Shown: one piece after another, positions 25,234 to 35,000 of the stretch
How the letters are laid out: the number at the start of each line of letters is the position of its first letter
Numbering within the stretch: position 1 is the first letter of the stretch
Origin: CAZMGT01 sp964565895
Lineage (GTDB): Bacteria > Armatimonadota > Zipacnadia > UBA1398 > CAZMGT01
Direction of reading: 5' to 3'
DNA: 64,000 nt
Assembly: GCA_964565895.1 (NCBI GenBank)
Contig: CAZMGT010000010.1
Span: 1-64,000, forward strand
The notes under the pieces: generated by a model
The model's database searches: none
The model's input: the letters and a program-made list of their open reading frames with translations, nothing else
What the model was told of the DNA's origin: nothing
Made by a program: the position numbers and the translations under genes

Positions 25234-26691
25234 CTACACCATGTCGCGCATGGCCAGCCCCACGCTCACCGCGACGATCGGCGCGATCTCCCGCAAATAC
25301 TCCTCCGTATACGTCTCGCGGTCCCACTCCATGCCCTCGAACGGGTTGCCGATCTCCGTGGGAATGCCCAGCTCGCGCTCCAAAAACTCCGGCAGATTTT
25401 CGATCTTCGCCGACCCCCCGATGAGGATCACCTTCTCCACCTCGACCCCTTCGTGGCGGTCGACGAAGTAGTTGATCGACGTGCGGATCTCCCCCGCGAG
25501 CTCGGCAAGCACGGGCATGAGCGTCTCGGACATTTGGGCCTTCGTTTGCTCCGGGTCCTCCGGGACGCGCCGCCCCATGTCGCTTACTACGTCCTCCTCG
25601 GCGGTTTCCAAAAACGCCCCGCGGCCGGGCTCCTCGGCGGGGGGCGGCCCGGGCGGCGCCTCCTCGGCGGGCGGGCCCTCCGCGCCCTCCACGAGCGTCT
25701 CGTCCGCCTCCGGCGGGGCCGTCTCCTCCGGCTCCTCGAACACCGGCCCGTCCACGGTGTCCATCAAAATCGGCCCCTCTTCCTCGGCCCCCAGCTCCAC
25801 CGTGGGCTCCGCTTCCTCCTCGGGCTTCTCCTCCGCCCCGGCCACGGAGACGGGCTGGACGGTCTCCACCTCCGTCTCCTCCTCCACCCAATCATAGGCC
25901 AGCGGGGCGCCCATCAGCTCCTCCGGCTCTTCCTCCCCCTCCTCCGCCGGCGCCTCCAGGGACACCGTGGCATATTGCCGCTTTAGCTCCTCCGCCTCCT
26001 TGGCGTCCACGACGAAGCTCTGGCCAATGGCCGTGGTCAAATTTTCCCCCGCGAGCGGGATCTGCCGCGGGAAGCGGAGCACGCCGTCTTGCACGATGGA
26101 AATATCGGTTAGCTCGGCGCCGATGTTCACCACGGCCACGCACCGCTCCTTGGGCGGCTCGGGCTTCCCCTCGAGCACCGCCCGCGGCCCGGCGAGCTGC
26201 TCGATGTCTATCGCCTGGGGCTCAAGCCCCGCGGCGTCGAGCACCTTAAGGTGGTTAAACACATATTCTTCCTTCGCTACGGCAAGCAAAATTTCCATGT
26301 TCGGCGACTCGGGATCCTCGCCCTCGACCTCGATCGGCGCGAAGTCCATTACGATGTTCGTCGCCGGGAACGGAATGTGGCGCTCCACGTCCCACTTCAT
26401 CGCCTCCCGCAACTGCTTGCCCGACATCCGCGGGACCTCGGTGACGCGCACGACAAGGTCCGTCTGCCCGCCGAGGCTCGAGACAACCTTGCGCGTGCGA
26501 AACCCGCCGTTGCGGATTAAGTTGGCCACCGCCTGGCCCAGGGCCTCGGCGTCGATTATTACGCCGTTGACGAACGAGTTTTCCGGGGTCGGCTCGATCG
26601 CCACGCGCTCCAAGCGCAGCGCCCCGCGCGACCCGCTCAGCTCCACCGCCTTTATCGTGTGCGACCCTATGTCAAGCCCGATCACCGACAC
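25234..26691 (-). CDS. pilM: Type IV pilus actin-like protein PilM with acidic insert
   Basis: A cytoplasmic actin-fold ATP-binding protein that links PilN to the motor platform. Residues 1-245 and about 385-485 give the normal PilM fold, with IGLDIGSHTIKAVEL at the start, VVNIGAELTDISIV, and VILIGGSAKIENLPEFL with GNPFEGM near the end. Between them, about residues 245-385 are an extra, disordered-looking segment rich in Glu and Pro, so the protein has 485 residues rather than the usual 350. The start is GTG at 26691 after GGGGGAGG. The gene is the first after its own promoter (26789-26817), and pilN follows 25 bases after its stop. Confidence 0.92.
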   Translation of the reverse strand: MSVIGLDIGSHTIKAVELSGSRGALRLERVAIEPTPENSFVNGVIIDAEALGQAVANLIRNGGFRTRKVVSSLGGQTDLVVRVTEVPRMSGKQLREAMKWDVERHIPFPATNIVMDFAPIEVEGEDPESPNMEILLAVAKEEYVFNHLKVLDAAGLEPQAIDIEQLAGPRAVLEGKPEPPKERCVAVVNIGAELTDISIVQDGVLRFPRQIPLAGENLTTAIGQSFVVDAKEAEELKRQYATVSLEAPAEEGEEEPEELMGAPLAYDWVEEETEVETVQPVSVAGAEEKPEEEAEPTVELGAEEEGPILMDTVDGPVFEEPEETAPPEADETLVEGAEGPPAEEAPPGPPPAEEPGRGAFLETAEEDVVSDMGRRVPEDPEQTKAQMSETLMPVLAELAGEIRTSINYFVDRHEGVEVEKVILIGGSAKIENLPEFLERELGIPTEIGNPFEGMEWDRETYTEEYLREIAPIVAVSVGLAMRDMV

Positions 26692-26788
26692 CGCGCAGCA
26701 CCTCCCCCACCTTGTGCGCTCCCCTCAGCCGTACAACAACAGGCGGGGCAAGCTCGGCCCGCGCCTGCCTCTTCGCCCACGGCCACCG

Positions 26789-26817
26789 AGTGTATTCGGC
26801 GACCATACCCCTGTCAA
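26789..26817 (-). promoter_or_regulatory. Sigma70-type promoter of pilMNOP
   Basis: On the minus strand a perfect TTGACA (26812-26817) and TACACT (26789-26794) are 17 bases apart. The leader would be about 90 bases to the GTG at 26691. It separates pilMNOP from the upstream 24-kb pilB-to-tip-protein operon. Confidence 0.8.
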
Positions 26818-26889
26818 CCTGAGCCAACCACCGCTTATCTTCTGTAAACATCTCTTGCGTCCCTTGTCCCAAAGCCCTTTTTTCTCTAC

Positions 26890-29800
26890 CTAGGGCGTCA
26901 CTGCCCCTTCGTCTAGCTGCCAGCTATAACTAACTTCGAACACGTGCGGCGCCTGCCGTGGGCTGAACACCGCATAGTACAGGTCCCAATCCGCGGCATA
27001 GGGGAAGTTGTACGACGCCGCCGCGGGATCGAAGTCGCGCACCGACTTCCGCCCCGCTCCCCCGTAGAACATCCAGATTACCGCCGGCCCAATTACCTGC
27101 CCGTCGGGCGCGGGCGTCGCCGCCCCACCCGGCCGCGGCACGTATGGGCTCGTCAGCTCGTTCCCCACCTCCAGAACATCGGTAAACCACACATACGGCG
27201 CCACGGCCACAGAGAGCGTATACTCGTCCAGCGACTCCGCCAGAGGCACCGCTGCCCCGCGCTCGTCCACATACTCCGCCGTGTCGTCCATGCTCCCGTC
27301 CGTGCGCACCACGTCGCGCCGGAAGCTTGGGTCGCCGGAGGGGTTCGTCGTCAGCGGGCGCGACAGGCTCGCCCAATACAGCGACACGTCGCCCAGCTCC
27401 GACGCCCGCTTAAACAGCACAATCAGCCGCTCCGGCAGGTCATATGTCCTGTCCTGCCACAGGTTATTGGACGGGTCGTAGTCCTTGTTTACCAAAATCG
27501 TCTGCTCTGGTAGCACAACGCCAACGGGCTCGAACTCGTTCAGCGCGCTCGTCGTCACGCGCATGGTGAGCGGGGTATACGTCGCCTTCACCTCGGTGCT
27601 TTGGTCGGGCTGGCTCGCGGGATCGACAAAACGCACCAAGCCGATCGTCGGGTCGACCTCAACCGTGCGCACGTTGTTCTCAAAGTGTACGAGCAGCCCC
27701 GTGCCCTCGGGGTCGGCGACAAACGGCCCGACGTCTCGCCCGCCCACGGTAATCGTCATGTTGTCCACTTGGCCGTTGTTGTCGAACGTTATCCACCAGT
27801 CCGGGTGCTCGGCGATAAACGCCGCCGTCTTGCCGAAGTTTGGGTTGGCGTAGTTGGGGTCGGCCGGGTCGCCCTCGCGATACATCTCCGCGGGCACGGG
27901 CTGCAGGCGCTCGTCAACAACCTCGGGGAACGGCACCTGGCCCGTCCCCGGAAACTTCCGCCCGCCGATGTCCAGCACTGCGTCTACGGTATAGTTCTCC
28001 GGGTCGGCGAGCACTTGGGGCAAGTAGCGCGTGTAGAAAATGTCCGCGTTGTTGTGCCCTCGGCTAAACCCGCTAAAGAGCACCCCGAGGCAGGGGACGG
28101 GGTCGCCGTTTGCGTCGCGCGCGTAGTAGTCCGAGAACACATAGGGGTCCTTCGCCCACTCCAGCCCCTCCAACCGGGTAACCGCCGCGCCGCGGCGGCT
28201 CAGCCGCGTCATAACACCCAGCTCGCGCCGTCCGCCGAACGTGCCGTCGCTCAAAAACCGCGTCCACATCAGCCGCCGCTTCTGCCCCGAGCCCGTGTAG
28301 TAGAACAAATACAGCCCGCTTTCGTCCGCAGCCGTCGCCGGGTCGTCGGCGAGGGACACCGCCCGCGGGCAATACACCGTCTCCGGCCCCAGCGCGTAAT
28401 ATGTCGGGTTGCCCAGCGTCCACGTCCCCAGCGCGGGGTCGCCCGGCGCCGCCGGCGTATACGTCCCGTGCCCCACGTAGCCGATAACGAGAATCTCCCC
28501 CGTCGCCGCGTTCACCCACTTGACCATGGTAAACCACACCAGGTTCCGGCTCCCGTCCGGGTTCACCGGGTCCTGCCACGCCGGGGCATAGTGCACCCAG
28601 CTCTCCACCTCATACCCCACGTTGGGGGCGACGATCTCCCCCGGCTGCACGTTCGCGGGATCCGCGGCCACCGCGGGCTTGCCCACGATGAGCATCGGGT
28701 CGCCCGGCTGCGGATAGTAAAACGCCCCTGAGGGGTCCTGCGTGGGCAGCAGCTTCACCAGATACAAGTCATAGGCGTCGTCAGGAATGTCGTCCGCGGG
28801 ATCGACAAGACCCGCGCGGTTGGACGAGAACACGAGGCGAATCGTGCCAAACCCGTTGGCATAGTCCGCAAAGCCATCGTTGCTCAGCGTCGTGTCCAGC
28901 CACACCGCGGGGGCGATCTCTGCGGCGTTGGTGTTGATGTTCGGCACGGTGGGCGCCCGCCCCGCCCACGTGCTGGGATCCGCGGGATCCACCGCCTCCG
29001 GGTCAAACGGCCCCCCGCCCTCGCTATATGCCGCGGGCAGCGGGGCCTCGGTCACGCGGATCTTCACCTGGCACCCCTGCGCCGTCATCTTGTCCGTGGC
29101 CAGGTCGAACTGCCCGTTGTGGTTTAAGTCCATATACGCCTGGAGCACGCCGTAATACGTCCCCAGGGGCGTCCCCGGGGGCAGAGCGAGGCGAATCTTG
29201 GCGTGGCGCACCTCGCTCGCCGAGGCCAACCCGTCAGAATCGTCGTCGATAAACACCAACACGTCGCCCACCGCGCTCCCCGGCGGCGCGGAGTTAATCG
29301 ACCACTGCTTCCCCCCGTGGTTCGTCTCCAACAGGCGGTCTCCGCCCAGCGTTATCCCGGCCTCCGCGTCTTGGCTAATGAGGTGGCTCATCGGCCAAAT
29401 GTCCACCCCGCCGATCGGCCGCGAGGCGCGGTTGCCCCACACCGAGGGGACGATTCCCAGCGGGACGTTCCCCTCGTTGGCAAACGGCAGCACGTAGTAG
29501 TCCGTGCGGTGGCGCGGATGCGGCGGGTCGCCCCAGCGATCGTGCGGGGCCACGCCCAGGTCCACCACCTCGGTGGTCAGGCGCACGTCCGGGTCGGGCT
29601 GCACCTGGAGGCGAATCTCAAACGTGCGATAGGGCTCCTCGAACAGATAGCGGCTCGCCGTGGCGTGCACCCACTCCGCGTTGGCCCCGGTGTAGTTGAT
29701 CGCCTCGCGATACTTCTCCAAGTTCGCCAAATCCAGCCGCCCGTTGCCGTTGACGTCGATATAGATGCGCATCATGTGCCGGTCGCCGTCGATCGTCCGC

Positions 29801-32064
29801 CCCTCGCTCGAGGCCACCGTCCCGTCGCCGTCCACATCCCAGTCGTACTCGTAGCAAATCCCGGGATAGCCCCGGCAGTACTCCATGCTGTCCCCGTCCT
29901 CGTCGGCGTCCGCGGTGTTCGTGGGGTCCGTCGCCCAGTAATAAACGTTGGCGATCTCCGCGTTTGCCGGGTCGGGGCTGAGCGTCGTATGGTTGCGCGC
30001 GCGAACGATCATCCCCGTCTCCGTGGTCAGCCCGAGGGGCGGCTGATGCCTCGGGATGGACACGAAAATCGCCGGCTGCCGCTGGTCTTCCGTGGCGCTC
30101 GGGTCGTCTTCGTCGCCCTGCTCCTGCGCGGCGTGGCCATATTGCGTGCTCCACCAGTTGCCGCTGGCCTCGCTCTCGTTAAACCCGGCAATGTCGTTGT
30201 TGCTGTCGCGCCAGGGCAGCGCGGGCAGACCCCCGCGGGCAAGGTCGATCTGCCGGTAGCTCACGGACACGTTCTCCGCGCCGATCGGGGGCAGCGTGGC
30301 GTTGGGCAGGCTGTTCAGCCGGAAGTCGAACGACGGCGTGCGGAACTGGTTCACGATGGACAGCGGCGCCCGCGAGGCGCGCACCCGCCCCACGCCGATC
30401 TCCCACTGCGGGTTCGTCGGGTCGCGCCGGCGGACGAAGTCCGCGTGCGAGCGGTTTTCGATAAACAGGTAGGCCTTGGCGTTGGGGTTCCCGGCAAGCG
30501 TGCCCGTGTACTGCACGGTGTGCCCGTGGTTCGTCTGCCCCAGGTCGAGCACGGGCAGGCGCCAGCCATAGCCGTGGCGGTCGCCGTCTTTGTCGTACTT
30601 CGCGGAGAAGGTGCTTAGGTCAATGGTAAAGTAGTCGCGGTTGCCGTTGGCCAGGTCATAGCGGTGATTGTCGCCGATGGGCTGGTTGATGGCGTCTGTG
30701 TCCTCCGCCGTGTGGTGTGCGTAAAAGCTGCGCACCTCGCCCGCGTTGGCGGCGATTTGCCGCACCTCGAGGTTCAGCGGATGGCGCACGCCGAAATAGG
30801 CGTGCACGCCGTCCGGGTTAGACCAAAGCAGGCCCTTCACGGGCACGGCAAACGCGTTTTGGTCGTCGGCGGTGCCCAAAATGCCGTCCGCGCCCGCGGG
30901 GTTGACCACCGGCCCCGGGAGCTGGCCGTAAAACCCCGGCCCGACGACGTCCTTGTCCCACCCCACCCAGGGAATGCGCACCTCGCGAATGCGATACCAC
31001 CCGGGCACCCAGGGCACGTCAATGTTGCGCTGGGCCACGGGGGCCACGAACCCCGGCGCGCTCGCTTCGTTGGCGATCGCCTGAGCGTCCGCGGGCAGCT
31101 CCCGCTCAAACCGCCCCCCTCGGCCGTTCATATCCGGCGCGCGGGTTATCGGCCACGGCCCGATAAACAGCTCATACAGCCGCGCCCGCCGCTTGGATAT
31201 GTTGGAGTTGGGGTTGCTTGAGTCAAACGGTATCTCCGTGCTCTGGTCGAACTGGTCTACGCTTAGGGGAAACGTTCCCGCGTAGTTGCTCAGCCCGCGA
31301 TAGTTCTTAAACCCGCCCCAGACATAGCGCACGATAACCGCCGTAGGCAGCCGCCCGCGCAGCGCGGACAGCCCCCCTACGCTAACCTCCTGCCACTGCG
31401 TCATCGGCGGGTTGCCGCGGAAGTAGCGGATGGGCTTCTTGTGCGACGCCCCTTTCGTCCCGTCCGGGTCCTCCGGGTCTATCCCGGCGTGCGTGGCCAG
31501 GTCCTCGTTGGGGACACTGTCCATCGTCCCGTCGGGGTCGTACTCCTGAAAGTCCAGGTCGCGCGAGGCGAGCACCCCGTTGGTGAGGAAGATCGTCTGG
31601 CTCTGCAGGCCGTCGGTGTGCGGATCCATGTCCGGCCCATCGAGGACGAGTATTGCCCCGTGGTTGGCGAGGAAAATGTTCTCAAACCCGCGGCGGGGCG
31701 GCGGGCCCGGAGGAAACGCGTTCCCGCCCACCGCCTCCTCCAAGTCCTGCGAGGTAATGAGCACCTCGACGACGATTTGCACATAGTCGCCCCAGCGGAA
31801 CAGGCACACCTTCTCCGCGTTCCCGTCGCGGTCAACGTCTATGCTTTGCAAAATATCGCTTTCCCCTGTGGCCCCCGGCTTGGGCGGCCAGGAGTCGTTA
31901 ACTTCCTTCCACGTCTTGCTCTGCCAGTCGAAGGTGCGATAGGCCACCACCCGGGCAATGGGCACACCGTGCGCGGGCAGCGTGCTCCAGAGCAACGCCA
32001 CGCCGGCAAGCGCCCACAGCCAGCCGACAACCAGCCTGCGCTTTGCGCCTCCGCTTGCGTTCAT
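26890..32064 (-). CDS. Giant secreted protein with Ca-binding-type loops, candidate pilus tip protein
   Basis: A 1724-residue protein with a signal peptide (residues about 10-33, ending AHG). It has many DxDxDG-type loops, as in EF-hand or thrombospondin-like Ca sites: DVDRDGNAEK near 76, DWDVDGDGT near 740, DVNGNGRLD near 766, DDDSDGLAS near 936 and DLNHNGQFD near 978. GILGTADD near 400 is another possible acidic loop. The rest is beta-rich and Trp/Tyr/Pro-rich, typical of large extracellular proteins. I do not recognise a named family. It is the last gene of the pilB operon, after five pilin-like genes and a second giant, the place where PilY1 is found in Pseudomonas. The ATG at 32064 has GAGGGAGAG upstream; a GTG ten codons earlier is less likely. 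A tip adhesin or pilus-associated role is inferred from position and loops, not from homology. Confidence 0.8.
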   Translation of the reverse strand: MNASGGAKRRLVVGWLWALAGVALLWSTLPAHGVPIARVVAYRTFDWQSKTWKEVNDSWPPKPGATGESDILQSIDVDRDGNAEKVCLFRWGDYVQIVVEVLITSQDLEEAVGGNAFPPGPPPRRGFENIFLANHGAILVLDGPDMDPHTDGLQSQTIFLTNGVLASRDLDFQEYDPDGTMDSVPNEDLATHAGIDPEDPDGTKGASHKKPIRYFRGNPPMTQWQEVSVGGLSALRGRLPTAVIVRYVWGGFKNYRGLSNYAGTFPLSVDQFDQSTEIPFDSSNPNSNISKRRARLYELFIGPWPITRAPDMNGRGGRFERELPADAQAIANEASAPGFVAPVAQRNIDVPWVPGWYRIREVRIPWVGWDKDVVGPGFYGQLPGPVVNPAGADGILGTADDQNAFAVPVKGLLWSNPDGVHAYFGVRHPLNLEVRQIAANAGEVRSFYAHHTAEDTDAINQPIGDNHRYDLANGNRDYFTIDLSTFSAKYDKDGDRHGYGWRLPVLDLGQTNHGHTVQYTGTLAGNPNAKAYLFIENRSHADFVRRRDPTNPQWEIGVGRVRASRAPLSIVNQFRTPSFDFRLNSLPNATLPPIGAENVSVSYRQIDLARGGLPALPWRDSNNDIAGFNESEASGNWWSTQYGHAAQEQGDEDDPSATEDQRQPAIFVSIPRHQPPLGLTTETGMIVRARNHTTLSPDPANAEIANVYYWATDPTNTADADEDGDSMEYCRGYPGICYEYDWDVDGDGTVASSEGRTIDGDRHMMRIYIDVNGNGRLDLANLEKYREAINYTGANAEWVHATASRYLFEEPYRTFEIRLQVQPDPDVRLTTEVVDLGVAPHDRWGDPPHPRHRTDYYVLPFANEGNVPLGIVPSVWGNRASRPIGGVDIWPMSHLISQDAEAGITLGGDRLLETNHGGKQWSINSAPPGSAVGDVLVFIDDDSDGLASASEVRHAKIRLALPPGTPLGTYYGVLQAYMDLNHNGQFDLATDKMTAQGCQVKIRVTEAPLPAAYSEGGGPFDPEAVDPADPSTWAGRAPTVPNINTNAAEIAPAVWLDTTLSNDGFADYANGFGTIRLVFSSNRAGLVDPADDIPDDAYDLYLVKLLPTQDPSGAFYYPQPGDPMLIVGKPAVAADPANVQPGEIVAPNVGYEVESWVHYAPAWQDPVNPDGSRNLVWFTMVKWVNAATGEILVIGYVGHGTYTPAAPGDPALGTWTLGNPTYYALGPETVYCPRAVSLADDPATAADESGLYLFYYTGSGQKRRLMWTRFLSDGTFGGRRELGVMTRLSRRGAAVTRLEGLEWAKDPYVFSDYYARDANGDPVPCLGVLFSGFSRGHNNADIFYTRYLPQVLADPENYTVDAVLDIGGRKFPGTGQVPFPEVVDERLQPVPAEMYREGDPADPNYANPNFGKTAAFIAEHPDWWITFDNNGQVDNMTITVGGRDVGPFVADPEGTGLLVHFENNVRTVEVDPTIGLVRFVDPASQPDQSTEVKATYTPLTMRVTTSALNEFEPVGVVLPEQTILVNKDYDPSNNLWQDRTYDLPERLIVLFKRASELGDVSLYWASLSRPLTTNPSGDPSFRRDVVRTDGSMDDTAEYVDERGAAVPLAESLDEYTLSVAVAPYVWFTDVLEVGNELTSPYVPRPGGAATPAPDGQVIGPAVIWMFYGGAGRKSVRDFDPAAASYNFPYAADWDLYYAVFSPRQAPHVFEVSYSWQLDEGAVTP

Positions 32065-32097
32065 CGGGCATCTCTCCCTCTGCCGACCCCGCACCAG

Positions 32098-35000
32098 CTA
32101 CTGGCTTACCGGGTCACGAGTGGCGCACAGGGGCTGCTTGAAGCGATACGTGCTCGCCTCGGAGGTGGGGATCGAGCTTAGCCCCGTCGCCCCGGAGCTG
32201 CGCGTCCCCAAATACGGCCGCGGCTCCAACGCCCCCGGCGCCAGAGCATAGGCGCTCGGCTGCGGGGCGACCATCGCCGCTACGCTTACCCCCACCGCCG
32301 ACGGATCGAGCAGCAGCACCTCGCCCTTCGACTCGTGACCGTTAACCACCAAATATTTCCCGTCGCGCTGATACTCTACGTATACCGGGCGGAAGTAGGC
32401 GAAGTAGTTCGGCCCCGCGCCCGTGTAGTCCACCGGATACGCCGAGCCCCCGACAGCCTCCATCGCCGCCATGAGGTCCACATATGTCTCCGCCCCGGGG
32501 AGCGGGTTTTCGAGATCCTGCCGCGCCAAAAACGCCCACTGCGCGCCGTAGCTGTAGCCATCGCTGAGGTCCGTATCGGGCAGGGCAATAATCGCCTTCC
32601 CCTTCCCCGCGGCAATGTCCGGAACAAGGCCGCTCTCCGCGCCCACCGCGGGAATATACTCCACGGGATAGATCCCCTCGTCGTCGGCGATCGTCAGGTG
32701 ATACACGGCGATGGACGGGTCGTTCGCGTCGCGCGTAACCCAGCAGTCGACGTGGTTAATGTGCTCCAGGGTTTTAAAGCGCACGGGCGGCTCGCCCGTA
32801 GGCGCGCCCGTGTCGTCGCGGGGCAGGACCCACAGGTCGGAAAACGCCCACTCGATCTGCGGCGTCACGGGCACCGGCCCGCTGCCCCCCACGCGCCCCA
32901 GCTTGACCACCGACGCCCCTTCGCCGAGCTGGCGCGTCAGCGGCGAGCCATCCGGCGCCGCAGGATCCGGCTCGTCCCCGGGCACGGTGGACAGCCGATA
33001 GCCGTTCATCCCCGCTACGACCCCGCCGAAGTCAAACAGCGCGCCGGAGTTGGGATACTTGATCGGCCGGCAGGAGATATAGGTATACTCCCCGGCGCGG
33101 ATGATCGTCTGCCCGTCTTCGTCGAGCACCACCTGGTTCGGGTCGGAGACCCAGTACAGATACTTCTGCACCTCGTTCGTGGTGCTCGCCGCGCCGATGG
33201 GCACCTTGGACACGAGGCAGAGCACCCGGCTGTGCCCGCTGTCGGCGATCGTCGTCATTTGAAACTCATACGCCGTGCCGTCGCTGGGGTCCACGCCCTC
33301 ATATTCCCAGCGCACGGCATCCGTGGGCCGGCTCAGGCTCCACGGCTCGCCCTGAGGCAGGGAGACGAAGTTCGGGTCGCGCAAAAACGCCTGCTCCGGC
33401 CCCCCGCCTTGGCCGGAAAGGTCGATGTTCTCGCAGCGCCAGGTAATGTTCCCCGAGGTGTCGATCTCAATCACCCGGTCGTTCTCCGGGTCGGCGACGA
33501 GGAACGAGTTCTTGCGATAGGTGCTTAGCGCTTGGATGGAGCGCGGGCGAACAACGCCCTTCGTCCGGCACACGCCCTGGCCCGGGGTTGTCCCCGTGCC
33601 TTGGAACTCCGTAAAGCTCGCCGCGGGAACCTCGATCACCGGGCTCCCCGCGCTGTCCAGGCCGAGGATGCGCCCGTGGTCGCCGACGAGCGTGCGCACG
33701 GCCTCGGCCTCGAACACGCGCAGGTTCCAAACCCGCGGGTCCTCCTCCACGGAGACCTTCGCCAACTGCCCCCCGGCGACGAGCGGCGAGCCGAGCTCGA
33801 AGCTCGCCGGCCCGATCTTGCGCACGGAAAGCAGGTCGTAGTTCGGGTTGCACATCCCCAAGCTGCCGTCGGCGTCGTAATACTCTAGATACGGGTCGCG
33901 CTGCTTAGCGTCGTCGTAGACATAGGTCTCCCACGGGGGCTCGATGGGCGCGTTGCTCGGCCCCCCGCGCGGGTCGGGCCAGGGCCACGTCGCCCCAGGC
34001 CACGGCTCGTTTACCGTGTCCAGGTAAACCGAATCGCGCGGGTCGAGCGCAAACACCGCGAGAAACTCGTCCGCGACATCGGGCGTTGCCGGGTCGCCGT
34101 CGTCGTCATAGACGAGGTTAAAGCTTAAGAACACCTTGTCGCCGGCGATCACCGGCGCCGTGCCGCTCGCGTCGGGCAAGCTGCCCGAAGCCTGCGAGGG
34201 CAGGGCGTCGATGGGCTGGCCCCCCGAGTCGACCGCGGCCACCGTCCCCGCGACGCTCGAGCCACCCTGCACCAAGCACACGTCGTCGCCCAAGTTCGCC
34301 GGCGAAAAGCCGACCACGTCCGCGTCGTAGTCGATATACAGCGGCTGCACCCAAACCTCGCCCGCGTCCCACGACCCGTTGCCGTTGTCGTCGCGGAAGC
34401 AGGCGATGGCGTTGCCCATCTCCTGCTCCTCGAACACATCGTTGGCGTCTACCGCGCCGTCGTCAAAGTACGGCCGGACGATGTCGAAACCCGTCGCCGT
34501 GCTCAGGCTCGGATAGCACCAACGCACCACCTGGGGAATCTCGTGAAACTCGTGGTAATAGCGCGGGTTGCCCGGCGTCGTCGTGTTGTCGATCCACTGC
34601 ACGAGCACGCGCCGGCCGGAAAACTGCGGGCTGGCGTAAAACCTTATCGTGCGCTCCGCGCGGTTTACCGAGTAGTTATGGATATCGTCCGCCGTGCCTA
34701 GCTGCCCGTCTGCCCCCGCGTCCCACTCGGGGATCTCCATTCCCGAAAGCGCGCAGAACACGTGCACTTGCCAATCCGGGCGCAGCGGGCCGGAGCGCGG
34801 CGCAGGCTTGGAGTCTTGGCCAGACTGGATCTCCGTCCGCCCCTCCGGGTTGCCCAAGTCGATGGTAAAGTCCGCGCCCGTCTCCAGGCAAACGACGCCC
34901 GTGTAGCCGTCTACGGTAACGAACGTCTGGACAATGGCGTCGCCGGCCACCGCCGGCGGAGTGTAGATCGTCCCCCGCGTGTCGAACGTATACTGCAGGT

